Shown piece by piece: positions 13,854 through 21,583 of a stretch of DNA of 21,729 nucleotides (the stretch's first letter is position 1; every line of letters starts with the position of its first letter). The notes below the pieces were generated by a model. The model was given only the letters and a program-made list of their open reading frames with translations. It was not told the origin of the DNA and ran no database searches. A program made the translations under genes and the position numbers. The stretch comes from UBA2658 sp964617335 (lineage in GTDB: Bacteria > Bacillota > Clostridia > Oscillospirales > Oscillospiraceae), in the NCBI GenBank assembly GCA_964617335.1, contig CAZTXG010000029.1, forward strand, positions 1 through 21,729, in the 5' to 3' direction.

Positions 13854-16841
13854 ATGAATACTTCACGAAAGCTTATTTTAACTTTTATTGCACTTATGCT
13901 GCTGCTGTCAATGCTGCCTGCAATGGGTCTTGCTGCCAGTGAAAACCGGCAGAAAATAGGTAACAGCGACCTTAACATACAAAACGGCGGTCTTATGCTT
14001 TCTGATGGGGACGACTTCTATTTTGTGGATGGAGGCATTTTCCTCCAGAGAAATGAAGAGGTCATTCCTCTTTGCGCAGGGGACGCCAGAAACTTAAATC
14101 TATATGAAAACTACATATATTTTAGCATTTCAAACAAGCTGTTCAAAATTCCCTCGGCGGGGGGACAGGCTGAGGAAATTTTTGAGGCTCCGGCAGATAT
14201 AGTCCAGATGTATGTTGTTGACGGGAGTCTGAGATATATTTCCCAAGGGAGGGTGTTTGAGCTTTCCGAAGACTTCTCTGCCCCCGAGGAAATCGGCGGC
14301 ATGAGCGATGTTTTAGGGCTTATTCCCACGGCCTACGGAGACTTGCTTCTCACGGGAGAGCATTTTGATTATACCGTTTGGGCAAATGGCATAAAAGTTC
14401 TCACCGGTGTAACATCCTGCTATACAGACAGCGGCTACCTTGCTGTTTTAAAAGACGGCCAAAACTATATGGCGGAGCTTTCTAACTTGTTTTCGAATTT
14501 TAATGAAGATAGCGGTCTTATGCCCTTTGAAATACACGGGCAGATTTCTCTTATGGAGCTGCTGGACATAGATATTGAAAATTCCATAAGCGAAGATAAT
14601 GACAACAACGAGCTTATGATGGATTTTACGGCAATTTTGAAAAATGCAGGCATGGAGCCTTTATATGAGGCCGGGGATAAAACTGTTTCCCTATTTACGG
14701 AAGATACGCAAACTGTCCCAGCCTTGTCCCAGGGGCAAAAAAATATTGTAAAGCGTGCAAGGCAGCTTCATGAGATTGAGTGGACACCTCTTGAGGACAG
14801 ATACCAGTGGGGTTACAGGGGAGTTTTCAAGGCAGAGACAACATACACTGGCCTGCCTTACGGGCAGCCGGTAAACAGCAACGGCTATGTTGGTTATGGG
14901 GTTTCTCTTGAAACCTTTGCCGCCTCGATTTTAGATAATACCAGCAAATTTTATACATCTTACTCTGAATATAACAAAATTGCGCCGGTTTACTCCACCG
15001 ACTGCAGCGGCTACCTTTCATACACCTGGGGGCTTAGTCCGAAAGCCACCACATATTCAATTCCCAACTATGCGGAAAAAATCGGAGATAAAAGCATATA
15101 CAGCCTTCAGGTGGGCGACTGCTTAAACGACGTTTCAAGCCATGTGGTTTTGGTGTCAGACCTTACATATGACTCCCAGGGGCAGATAATAGGCGTTGTG
15201 ATAATGGAGCAGACCCCTGTTATAACAAAGCTTACCCGCTATGGTCAGGGAGAAAGCCGCTCCCTTGCAAGTCTTCAGTCATACTACCTAAACGGCGGTT
15301 ACAGCATTTATAGAAATCCTAAAAGAGACGAGGTTACATATACCCCTAACCCTGCCGTGCCCCTTGACGGGGAAAAGGGCAGCCGTGACCCTGCCCCTAA
15401 AAGCAAGACAAGCTCTGTAGCGGGGGGAAAAACAGTGGAGCTTTATAACAATACACAAAGCCCCATCTACTATACAACAGACGGCTCTGACCCAAGTGTC
15501 TCCGGCAAAAAATACACAGGGGCAATTACCATCAAAGATACAACAAAGCTGCGGGCAGTTTCGGTTTCCGGCAATTATTCCGGCAGCTCCATTCTTGAAT
15601 ACACTGTAAAAGTACCTCAGGCGGATACACCCAAGGCAGAGCTTGAAAGCGGAAATATGTTTAACGGTCTTGTGTCCTCCGGCTCGAAGATAAAGCTTAC
15701 ATCAAGCTCAGGTGTAAAAATTTACTATACGACAGACGGTACAGAGCCGACAAGCTCAAGCACCCTATATTCCTTGCCAATAACAATCACAAAAGATATG
15801 ACAATAAAAGCCATTGCCCTTGGGGAAGGCTATAAACAAAGCGCCGCCGCCAGTCTTTCTTTTAAAATCGGAAAAGTATATACTATAAACGCCTCAACAG
15901 ACGGAAACGGCAGCATAAGCCCCTCGGGCACTGTAAGCGTTCTTGAAACAGGCTCTAAGGAGTTTAAAATTACACCGATTTCCGGCTATGCTGTAAGCGA
16001 TGTTTTGGTAAACGGAGCCAGTGTCGGGGCCGTTTCCAGCTATACCTTTTCCAATGTCACAGGCAATCAAAGCATTTATGTAAGCTTTAAGAGCAGCGTC
16101 CAGATACCCTTTACAGACGTTTCTAAGAGTGCCTGGTATTATGAGGCGGTGTCCTTCGCCTACGGAAGAAGTCTTTTTAACGGGGTGTCAAGCACAAGCT
16201 TTGCTCCGGATTCCACTATGAACAGGGGAATGTTTGTTACTGTTTTGGGGCGCTATGGCGGTGTTTCAAGCAGCCTTAATTCCGGTATTGGCGTAGTTAA
16301 CGGAACGGGGGTAAATATCCGAAGCGGGCCTTCAACAGACACGGAGGTTGCCGGTTTTGTTTCAAATAAATATACAGCAGTGCAGGTGCTTTCCCAAAAG
16401 GGAGACTGGTATGAGGTGAAATACGGCACTGTCACAGGCTATATAAGAAACGATCTTATTAAGGTTTATAATAATAATTACACAGACCTTAAAAGCGGCC
16501 AATATTATAGCCCCTATGCAGAATGGGCCTGCCTTACGGGGGTTGCCAGCGGCACAGCCTCGGGAAGCTTCTCGGCGGAAAATGACATCAGCCGTGAGCA
16601 TATGTGCCTGATGCTTTATAATTACACACAGGCCTATGGTAAAACCCTTCCTAAGGTCCAGGGGAAGGTGAGCTTTACAGACGACTCTGCCATAAGCGCC
16701 AATGCCAAAACCGCAGTTTACGCCCTTTATGAGGCGGGAATTATAAATGGCATGGGGGACGGAAGCTTTTCCCCTCAGGGCAATGCCACAAGGGCACAGG
16801 TGGCACAGATATTTATGAAGCTGCTTAAAGCTTTGGGATAA
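13854..16841 (+). CDS. secreted SLH protein with NlpC/P60-like domain, sugar-enzyme-type repeats and SH3b
   Basis: A 995-residue exported surface protein. A signal peptide covers about residues 1-28 (ending LPAMGLAAS). Residues about 40-230 resemble a DUF5050-like beta-propeller region. An NlpC/P60-type cysteine domain follows, with Cys384 in STDCSGY and His430 in SSHVVLVSD as likely catalytic residues. Two chitobiase/Fn3-like repeats follow (about 510-590 and 595-675), each carrying YYTTDGS/T-x-P, then an InlB-B-like 'bacterial repeat' (about 678-748). The C-terminus has SLH-1 (751-805), an SH3b domain (813-872), SLH-2 (876-930) and SLH-3 (936-995). The SLH parts should hold it to the cell wall, where it may cleave peptidoglycan peptides. 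GGAGGG is 3 nt before the ATG. Confidence 0.85.
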   Translation: MNTSRKLILTFIALMLLLSMLPAMGLAASENRQKIGNSDLNIQNGGLMLSDGDDFYFVDGGIFLQRNEEVIPLCAGDARNLNLYENYIYFSISNKLFKIPSAGGQAEEIFEAPADIVQMYVVDGSLRYISQGRVFELSEDFSAPEEIGGMSDVLGLIPTAYGDLLLTGEHFDYTVWANGIKVLTGVTSCYTDSGYLAVLKDGQNYMAELSNLFSNFNEDSGLMPFEIHGQISLMELLDIDIENSISEDNDNNELMMDFTAILKNAGMEPLYEAGDKTVSLFTEDTQTVPALSQGQKNIVKRARQLHEIEWTPLEDRYQWGYRGVFKAETTYTGLPYGQPVNSNGYVGYGVSLETFAASILDNTSKFYTSYSEYNKIAPVYSTDCSGYLSYTWGLSPKATTYSIPNYAEKIGDKSIYSLQVGDCLNDVSSHVVLVSDLTYDSQGQIIGVVIMEQTPVITKLTRYGQGESRSLASLQSYYLNGGYSIYRNPKRDEVTYTPNPAVPLDGEKGSRDPAPKSKTSSVAGGKTVELYNNTQSPIYYTTDGSDPSVSGKKYTGAITIKDTTKLRAVSVSGNYSGSSILEYTVKVPQADTPKAELESGNMFNGLVSSGSKIKLTSSSGVKIYYTTDGTEPTSSSTLYSLPITITKDMTIKAIALGEGYKQSAAASLSFKIGKVYTINASTDGNGSISPSGTVSVLETGSKEFKITPISGYAVSDVLVNGASVGAVSSYTFSNVTGNQSIYVSFKSSVQIPFTDVSKSAWYYEAVSFAYGRSLFNGVSSTSFAPDSTMNRGMFVTVLGRYGGVSSSLNSGIGVVNGTGVNIRSGPSTDTEVAGFVSNKYTAVQVLSQKGDWYEVKYGTVTGYIRNDLIKVYNNNYTDLKSGQYYSPYAEWACLTGVASGTASGSFSAENDISREHMCLMLYNYTQAYGKTLPKVQGKVSFTDDSAISANAKTAVYALYEAGIINGMGDGSFSPQGNATRAQVAQIFMKLLKALG

Positions 16842-16859
16842 GAAAAAACATAAATATTT

Positions 16860-16902
16860 GTCGTGGCAGTGAAAGTTTTGTATACACTGCCACGGCATTT
16901 TT
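16860..16902 (+). terminator. intrinsic terminator after the SLH gene
   Basis: GTCGTGGCAGTG (16860-16871) pairs with CACTGCCACGGC (16885-16896): 12 bp with one T-G pair and a 13-nt loop. It is followed by ATTTTTATGTTT. An outer AAACATAAA/TTTATGTTT match makes it look bidirectional. Confidence 0.85.
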
Positions 16903-16950
16903 ATGTTTATAAAGAACTTATTGTCGGATTTTGAGAAAATGAAATAAAAG

Positions 16951-16980
16951 TTAACAAAATGTTCTTCATATGGGTAAAAT
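16951..16980 (+). promoter_or_regulatory. candidate promoter for the P-type ATPase gene
   Basis: TTAACA (16951-16956) and TAAAAT (16975-16980) are separated by 18 bases. A GATAAT at 16985-16990 preceded by TGT is an alternative -10. The leader would be about 90 nt, and I see no recognised metal riboswitch in it. Confidence 0.45.
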
Positions 16981-17079
16981 GTGTGATAATATTATTATCT
17001 GTGGATATATTTGGTTTTATTTTATCAGCTAACAAGCCATACCGCAGAACACATAATGACTTTTTAAGGGGTTTGAGCA

Positions 17080-19536
17080 ATGTCGTTTCGTGTTTCCTCG
17101 ACAAGAAAAAAGAAAGATATTCCCGTGTATGCCTCCGTACCGGAAATGTGTCCTGCGCCAGAAACGGGGCTTAGCACTTTGCAGGTGCAGGAGCGGGCCG
17201 AAAACGGGCTTTTAAATGTGGCAATCCAGCCGCCTTCAAAAACCGTTGGTCAGATAGTTGCCGGAAACCTGCTTACCTATTTTAATATTATTTTCTTTTC
17301 CCTTGCTGCCTGCATAATAGCTGTTGGATCATGGCTTAACCTTACCTTTATGCCGGTGGTCATAGCAAATATCCTTATAGGTATCATACAGGAGCTAAGG
17401 GCTAAGAAAACTCTGGATAAGCTGACAATTTTAAACACCCCTAAAGGCGTTGTTGTTCGGGAGGGACTTACAAAAACCTTAAACGTTGAGGAGCTTGTTC
17501 GGGACGATGTTGTTATCCTCGCCACCGGCAACCAGATTTATGCCGACGCCGTTGTGGTAGCCGGCGAGTGCCTTGTAAACGAGGCCCTTATGACTGGGGA
17601 AGCGGACGAAATTAAAAAGTGCGTCGGGGACGAGCTTATGTCGGGAAGCTTTATAGTAAGCGGCAGTGTTAGGGCAAGGCTCACTCAGGTGGGCAGGGAC
17701 TCTTATGTTTCCCGCCTTACCTTGGAATCTAAAAAAAGCGGCGGCAAAAAACAGTCGGAGATGATGCGCTCCCTTACAACTTTGGTAAAGTGGATAGGCA
17801 TTACCCTTATACCCATAGGCGTTGCCCTTGCTGTAAAAGAGATTGTCTGGCTGCAGCAGTCTGTTGAAAGCGGCGTGGTTCATACCGTGGGCGCCCTTGT
17901 TGGCATGATTCCCGAAGGCCTGTATCTTCTAACCAGCATGGCACTAGCAGCGGCGGTGGTTCGCCTTGCTCAAAGAAAAACCCTTGTTCATGATATGAAC
18001 TGCATAGAGACCCTCGCCAGAGTGGATACTCTTTGTGTGGACAAAACAGGCACGATTACCGAAAACAAGATGATAGTTGAAGATATAGTCCTTTTATGTG
18101 AGGACCGATTTATAGCCGATGATATCAGAATGATAATGTCCGACTATGTTTACGCAATGCGGGACGATAATGACACGATGGCTGCCCTGCGTAGATATTT
18201 TAACGGTGAGCGCAGCCAAACAGCAATCGAAACTTTACCTTTCAGCTCAAAGAATAAATACGGCGGTGTGTCTTTTCACGAAGATGAAACCTATGTCCTA
18301 GGTGCGCCGGATGTAATTTTAGGCGAGAGATACGGAGAGTATCAAGAGCTGATTGAAAAATACTCTAAAAAAGGCTGCCGTGTTTTGCTTCTTGCCTTAT
18401 ACGACGGAAAGCTCTCGGATATGACACTGTCCGCTGAGCTTATGCCCCTGTCTCTTGTGCTGCTTGCAAATAAAATACGTAAAAACGCTCCGGAAACCTT
18501 CCGTTTTTTTTCAGAGCAGGGTGTTTGTGTAAAGGTTATATCAGGGGATAACCCTCTGACGGTTTCTGATGTTGCAAAACGGGCAGGCATAGAAAATGCC
18601 GAAAGATATATAGACGCCAGAGAGCTTGACACAGATAAAAAGCTTTTTGCCGCCGCCTTGGAGTATACGATTTTTGGCAGAGTTACACCGGACCAAAAGC
18701 GAAAGCTTGTAAGGGCTATGAAATCGGCAGGTAAAACCGTTGCCATGACCGGTGACGGCATAAATGATGTTTTGGCCTTAAAAGAGGCCGACTGCGGAGT
18801 TGCCATGGCTTCAGGCAGCGAGGTTGCCTGTCAGGTTTCCCATATCGTTCTAATGAATTCAAACTTTGCCTCCATGCCCTCTGTGGTCATGGAGGGCCGA
18901 CGTGTAATTAACAATATTGAGCGCAGCGCCTCACTTTTTATTGTAAAAAATATATTTTCCTTTGTAATGGCGCTAATCTCCCTAGCCTTTACCTTCCCTT
19001 ATCCTGTAACTCCGGCTCAGCTTAGTTTGGTCAGCACCCTTACCATAGGCATACCGTCTTTCATCCTTGCTATGGAACCTAACAACAGCCTTGTTAAGGG
19101 CAAGTTCATGCGCAATGTTTTTTACAGAGCCCTTCCGGGAGCTTTTACAAACATTATCCTCATAGTAGGTGTAATGCTTTTCTATTACGCCTTCGATTTT
19201 CCAAGCGAAGAAATGTCAACCATCTGCGCTATAATTATGGGTGTTGTCGGACTTATGGTTTTACACAAGGCCTGCACCCCCTATAATAATATACGCAAGA
19301 TTTTAATGGTGGGCATGACACTTGTGTTCACGATAATGGTTTTGTTTTTCCGGCAATATTTCACCCTATCCGAGCTTGATTTTTCTTCAAAACTTGTAAT
19401 GGCTGTCTTTGTCCTTTTGGCTTATCCTCTAATGAAAACCCTTACCATGGGGCTTAATATGCTCTCAGAAAGTCTTTCAGCGGCAAGGAAGCGGCGTCTT
19501 AAAAAGCAAGGCCGCCACCTAAAGATTTCAAAGTGA
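17080..19536 (+). CDS. P-type cation-transporting ATPase (CtpE/MgtA-like)
   Basis: An 818-residue P-type ATPase that pumps cations across the membrane using ATP. A cytoplasmic N-terminus leads to TM1-2 (about 65-105). The actuator loop has TGEAD at 172-176, with Glu174 for dephosphorylation (TGEA rather than TGES). TM4 carries the cation-site motif IPEGL (277-281). The phosphorylated residue is Asp321 in DKTGT. The nucleotide and hinge motifs are ISGDNP (about 487-492) and TGDGIND (557-563). About six C-terminal segments follow from 630. The PEGL motif and lack of CPC or N-terminal metal domains exclude P1B heavy-metal pumps. Relatives include mycobacterial CtpE (Ca2+ uptake) and streptococcal pumps reported for Ca/Mn; the ion here is unknown. 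AAGGGG lies 8 nt before the ATG. Confidence 0.92.
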   Translation: MSFRVSSTRKKKDIPVYASVPEMCPAPETGLSTLQVQERAENGLLNVAIQPPSKTVGQIVAGNLLTYFNIIFFSLAACIIAVGSWLNLTFMPVVIANILIGIIQELRAKKTLDKLTILNTPKGVVVREGLTKTLNVEELVRDDVVILATGNQIYADAVVVAGECLVNEALMTGEADEIKKCVGDELMSGSFIVSGSVRARLTQVGRDSYVSRLTLESKKSGGKKQSEMMRSLTTLVKWIGITLIPIGVALAVKEIVWLQQSVESGVVHTVGALVGMIPEGLYLLTSMALAAAVVRLAQRKTLVHDMNCIETLARVDTLCVDKTGTITENKMIVEDIVLLCEDRFIADDIRMIMSDYVYAMRDDNDTMAALRRYFNGERSQTAIETLPFSSKNKYGGVSFHEDETYVLGAPDVILGERYGEYQELIEKYSKKGCRVLLLALYDGKLSDMTLSAELMPLSLVLLANKIRKNAPETFRFFSEQGVCVKVISGDNPLTVSDVAKRAGIENAERYIDARELDTDKKLFAAALEYTIFGRVTPDQKRKLVRAMKSAGKTVAMTGDGINDVLALKEADCGVAMASGSEVACQVSHIVLMNSNFASMPSVVMEGRRVINNIERSASLFIVKNIFSFVMALISLAFTFPYPVTPAQLSLVSTLTIGIPSFILAMEPNNSLVKGKFMRNVFYRALPGAFTNIILIVGVMLFYYAFDFPSEEMSTICAIIMGVVGLMVLHKACTPYNNIRKILMVGMTLVFTIMVLFFRQYFTLSELDFSSKLVMAVFVLLAYPLMKTLTMGLNMLSESLSAARKRRLKKQGRHLKISK

Positions 19537-19545
19537 AGATATAAT

Positions 19546-19577
19546 AAAAACCGGAGGAAGCAATTTTCTCCGGTTTT
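19546..19577 (+). terminator. intrinsic terminator after the ATPase gene
   Basis: AAAACCGGAG (19547-19556) pairs with CTCCGGTTTT (19568-19577). GAA/TTT extends the stem inward. The flanking A- and T-tracts let it act in either direction. Confidence 0.85.
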
Positions 19578-19651
19578 ACACCATATATTGTATTTCATCA
19601 ACGCCCAAGGCACAACTCACAAAAAATTTATAATTATTTATGCAAATATGC

Positions 19652-19680
19652 TTGTATTTTACTTTCAACTGTGTTATTAT
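19652..19680 (+). promoter_or_regulatory. extended -10 promoter of the 25-codon unit
   Basis: TTGTAT (19652-19657) and TATTAT (19675-19680) are separated by 17 bases, with TGT at 19672-19674 as an extended -10. The predicted start near 19687 is about 26 nt ahead of a small ORF with a good RBS. Confidence 0.65.
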
Positions 19681-19712
19681 TCTTGAAATAAGAAAGAAAG
19701 GAGTTGATTTAT

Positions 19713-19790
19713 ATGATTTCCAAGTTCAAAATAACCGACGTAGACGACATGATCTTCGGAAACACCGGGACAGTACCCAGTGACAGATAG
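19713..19790 (+). CDS. 25-residue small protein, unknown function
   Basis: A 25-codon ORF beginning MISKFKITDVDDM and ending GNTGTVPSDR. It is not a family I recognise. AAAGGAG (19697-19703) lies about 9 nt before the ATG, a good promoter lies just upstream, and a strong terminator lies 35 nt after the stop. Many codons end in C (TCC, TTC, ACC, GAC three times, ATC, AAC), the kind of usage seen in highly expressed genes, although 25 codons is a small sample. It has no hydrophobic signal or membrane stretch and no cysteine, so it does not look like a classical bacteriocin or an AgrD-type cyclic peptide precursor. Alternatively the ORF is incidental to a small regulatory RNA. Confidence 0.5.
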   Translation: MISKFKITDVDDMIFGNTGTVPSDR

Positions 19791-19818
19791 AGCATCGAGA
19801 AAAAGATTATCGATTGCT
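19791..19818 (+). other. stem-loop directly after the small ORF
   Basis: AGCATCGA (19791-19798) pairs with TCGA-T-TGCT (19810-19818), with one bulged T and an 11-nt loop. It starts at the first base after the stop codon and would be the middle structure of a roughly 180-nt transcript. Confidence 0.5.
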
Positions 19819-19825
19819 TTAGTTG

Positions 19826-19867
19826 GCGTTCGAATGATTGTGTACATCATTTGAGCGCTGTTTTTTT
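19826..19867 (+). terminator. strong intrinsic terminator of the 25-codon unit
   Basis: GCGTTCGAATGAT (19826-19838) pairs with ATCATTTGAGCGC (19846-19858): 13 continuous pairs including two G-T pairs, and a 7-nt loop. TG and then seven T residues (19861-19867) follow. Confidence 0.9.
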
Positions 19868-19903
19868 ATACATTTTTCCGGAAACGTCGTCAAAAAACGT
19901 CTA

Positions 19904-19920
19904 TTATATTCCGAATATAA
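19904..19920. repeat. 17-bp perfect palindrome
   Basis: TTATATTC (19904-19911), a central C, and GAATATAA (19913-19920). It lies between the two convergent terminators and overlaps the T-rich tail of the - strand terminator. Function unknown; it may be only structural. Confidence 0.45.
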
Positions 19921-19972
19921 AATAAAGGAACAGCTATTGCTGAAGGAGAAAATCCTGCGGCAATAGCTGTTC
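19918..19972 (-). terminator. intrinsic terminator of the DUF1836 gene
   Basis: GAACAGCTATTGC (19928-19940) and GCAATAGCTGTTC (19960-19972) form a perfect 13-bp stem. An inner AGGA/TCCT hairpin has a GAAAA loop. Read on the - strand it is followed by CTTTATTTTATA. It starts about 41 bp after the DUF1836 stop codon. Confidence 0.75.
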
Positions 19973-20013
19973 GCGGCTTTATATGAAATTTCAATTAAAA
20001 GAAAGGGAAGGGC

Positions 20014-20565
20014 CTACTTTTTTTCTTCGCTGTGTACTTTCCCAAAATCATTCATCCCTTCATTTTCATCTTGCCCATCCATAATACGGTCAATTATATA
20101 TTCGCAGCCAACCTTGGAAATATAACTGCTGACCGCAAGGCTCATCGCTAAATCGGCAAGGTCAGCATCTCCTGCTACTATACCCTCGCAGATTTCCTTT
20201 GCCGATTCATCAACCATATCACGAAAACTATCAAAAAAGACCTCGTCGGTTTTACCTTCTCTATATGCCGATAGAAGCCTGCCGGTATCTTTAACGGAAA
20301 GAACCTGCTTAAGTCTTAATATGATGGCCAGATGAACAAGATGCTCTCTGGAATATTTTTTTCCTCTGGCTCTGGGCAAAAGCTCCGCCTTGATATAGTT
20401 ATTAACCATCGCAGAGCTAAGCCTGTCATCATCACGCAGGCTTGTGCGGCTGCGAGACAGAAAATCAAGCACCTGATCCATATAAAGTTCAATATCAGGA
20501 AAGCCTTCATAGGGCGGAAATTTAAGCTGATCTCTGAGCTCGTGGGCCTTATCACTTAGTTCCAT
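20014..20565 (-). CDS. DUF1836 protein, MerR-like helix-turn-helix regulator
   Basis: A 183-residue cytoplasmic protein of the DUF1836 family, which is common in Clostridia and uncharacterised. A MerR-like winged helix-turn-helix is visible at about residues 48-82: LSSAMVNNYIKAELLP, then the wing GKKYSREHL, then LAIILRLKQVLS. The remainder is helical and acidic and could be a sensor or dimer domain. The frame opens at a GTG at 20574, but GGGGTG lies 6 nt upstream of the ATG at 20565, which I prefer. It is divergent from an SGNH hydrolase, with a dyad between the two promoters. I infer that it regulates itself and that neighbour. Confidence 0.85.
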   Translation of the reverse strand: MELSDKAHELRDQLKFPPYEGFPDIELYMDQVLDFLSRSRTSLRDDDRLSSAMVNNYIKAELLPRARGKKYSREHLVHLAIILRLKQVLSVKDTGRLLSAYREGKTDEVFFDSFRDMVDESAKEICEGIVAGDADLADLAMSLAVSSYISKVGCEYIIDRIMDGQDENEGMNDFGKVHSEEKK

Positions 20566-20593
20566 TTTTTGCACCCCGTTTTGTCATGAAAAT

Positions 20594-20622
20594 ATTATAT
20601 TACAATTTTATATATAATGCAA
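20594..20622 (-). promoter_or_regulatory. sigma-A promoter of the DUF1836 gene
   Basis: Read on the - strand: TTGCAT (20622-20617), 17 bases, TATAAT (20599-20594). Its -35 box overlaps the left arm of the dyad at 20620-20642. Confidence 0.75.
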
Positions 20623-20642
20623 GTATCGCTTATAAATACTTG
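20620..20642. promoter_or_regulatory. operator-like dyad between divergent promoters
   Basis: CAAGTAT (20620-20626) and ATACTTG (20636-20642) form a perfect 7-bp inverted repeat with a 9-bp spacer. The left arm overlaps the -35 of the DUF1836 promoter and the right arm overlaps the -35 of the hydrolase promoter. Binding there would block both. The natural candidate to bind is the DUF1836 protein itself. Confidence 0.6.
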
Positions 20643-20668
20643 ACATATTGGAAATTGGGTAATATAAT
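20640..20668 (+). promoter_or_regulatory. full-consensus sigma-A promoter of the SGNH hydrolase
   Basis: TTGACA (20640-20645), 17 bases, TATAAT (20663-20668): both boxes match consensus exactly. A promoter this strong on an accessory gene is usually held in check by a repressor, which fits the overlapping dyad. Confidence 0.85.
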
Positions 20669-20709
20669 ATCGATAATTACATTGGTGTAGAACGAGGTGA
20701 CATGACGTA

Positions 20710-21423
20710 ATGAAAAAGATCTGTCTTTTTGGTGATTCAATTTCAAAAGGCATAGTTGTAGATAGTTTGCATAACAGATATACAACGACAAAAAAATCCT
20801 TTGCAAATATTGTCTCTGCCGGAACTTCGGTCTTTGACCTTAGCAATTACTCCATGCTTGGCTGCACAATAAACAAGGGGAAAAGCCTTATCCAAAGGCA
20901 TAGAAAAACAGTTGAGGGCAGCGACGTGATGGTGCTGGAATACGGCGGAAACGACAGCGACCACATTTGGGAGGAAATTTCCCTTAATCCCGATGCTGAG
21001 CATTTGGCAAAAACACCTATTGGGGATTTCACCAAATGCTATCAGGAAATTATTGAGCAGCTCTCGGATATGGGGAAAAAGATTTTAATGTTAAATCTCC
21101 CGCCAATTGATGAAAACAAATATTTAGATTGGTTTTCAAGAGGACTTAACAAGGCTAATATTCTCAAATGGCTGGGGGGCAGTGCGGATTATATTTATAA
21201 ATTTCACGAGTCATATAACAACAAGATTTGTTCAATAGCCGAAAAAAACGGCATAAGGCTTATAGATATCCGCTCGGCATTTTTAGAGCTTGGAAACTAC
21301 AGCGATTTTCTTTGCGAGGATGGCATTCACCCAAACGAAAAAGGTCACAAGCTGATTGCGGAAGCAATAAGCCTTGAAATTCCAAAGCTTAGCAAGGCTT
21401 TTGCAGAGGGCTTTGGCGGCTGA
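20710..21423 (+). CDS. SGNH/GDSL-type hydrolase
   Basis: A 237-residue esterase-like enzyme of the SGNH superfamily. Block I is FGDSIS with nucleophile Ser10, block II a Gly near 51 (MLGCT), block III YGGND with Asn81, and block V DGIHPNEKG with Asp204 and His207. There is no signal peptide, so it should act in the cytoplasm, perhaps deacylating a sugar, lipid or acetylated wall precursor; the substrate is unknown. GAGGTG lies 10 nt before the ATG, a longish gap, and a 2-codon ATG-ACG-TAA ends on the A of the start codon. It is transcribed from a consensus promoter, divergently from the DUF1836 regulator. No obvious terminator follows. Confidence 0.9.
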   Translation: MKKICLFGDSISKGIVVDSLHNRYTTTKKSFANIVSAGTSVFDLSNYSMLGCTINKGKSLIQRHRKTVEGSDVMVLEYGGNDSDHIWEEISLNPDAEHLAKTPIGDFTKCYQEIIEQLSDMGKKILMLNLPPIDENKYLDWFSRGLNKANILKWLGGSADYIYKFHESYNNKICSIAEKNGIRLIDIRSAFLELGNYSDFLCEDGIHPNEKGHKLIAEAISLEIPKLSKAFAEGFGG

Positions 21424-21519
21424 TTATAAAAAGGGCGGTGAAAATCCTTCTATTAACTTCCGGTTTAGCCTATCGACATAAATTTCCGCAAAACTGGGCA
21501 ATTAATACCTTTAGCTCTG

Positions 21520-21548
21520 TTGACAATAAGGCCAAAATGTTGTATTCT
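21520..21548 (+). promoter_or_regulatory. candidate promoter for the tRNA-Ser
   Basis: TTGACA (21520-21525) and TATTCT (21543-21548) are separated by 17 bases. It would start a transcript near 21555, about 130 nt before the tRNA. The long leader and the hairpin at the start site make the assignment uncertain. Confidence 0.45.
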
Positions 21549-21583
21549 AAAGTGCGTCTGAAAAGGCGCGCTTTATCTTCTTT
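21549..21583 (+). terminator. hairpin downstream of the hydrolase gene, possible terminator
   Basis: AAAGTGCGTC (21549-21558) pairs with GGCGCGCTTT (21565-21574): ten pairs with two G-T pairs and a TGAAAA loop. It is followed by ATCTTCTTT. It may end the hydrolase transcript about 125 nt after its stop codon, yet it begins exactly at the -10 box of the candidate tRNA promoter. Confidence 0.4.

Noticed and set aside
16959..17174. 71-codon + strand ORF overlapping the start of the ATPase gene
   Set aside because: It runs through the candidate promoter region and into the ATPase frame, lacks an RBS, and has no conserved feature.
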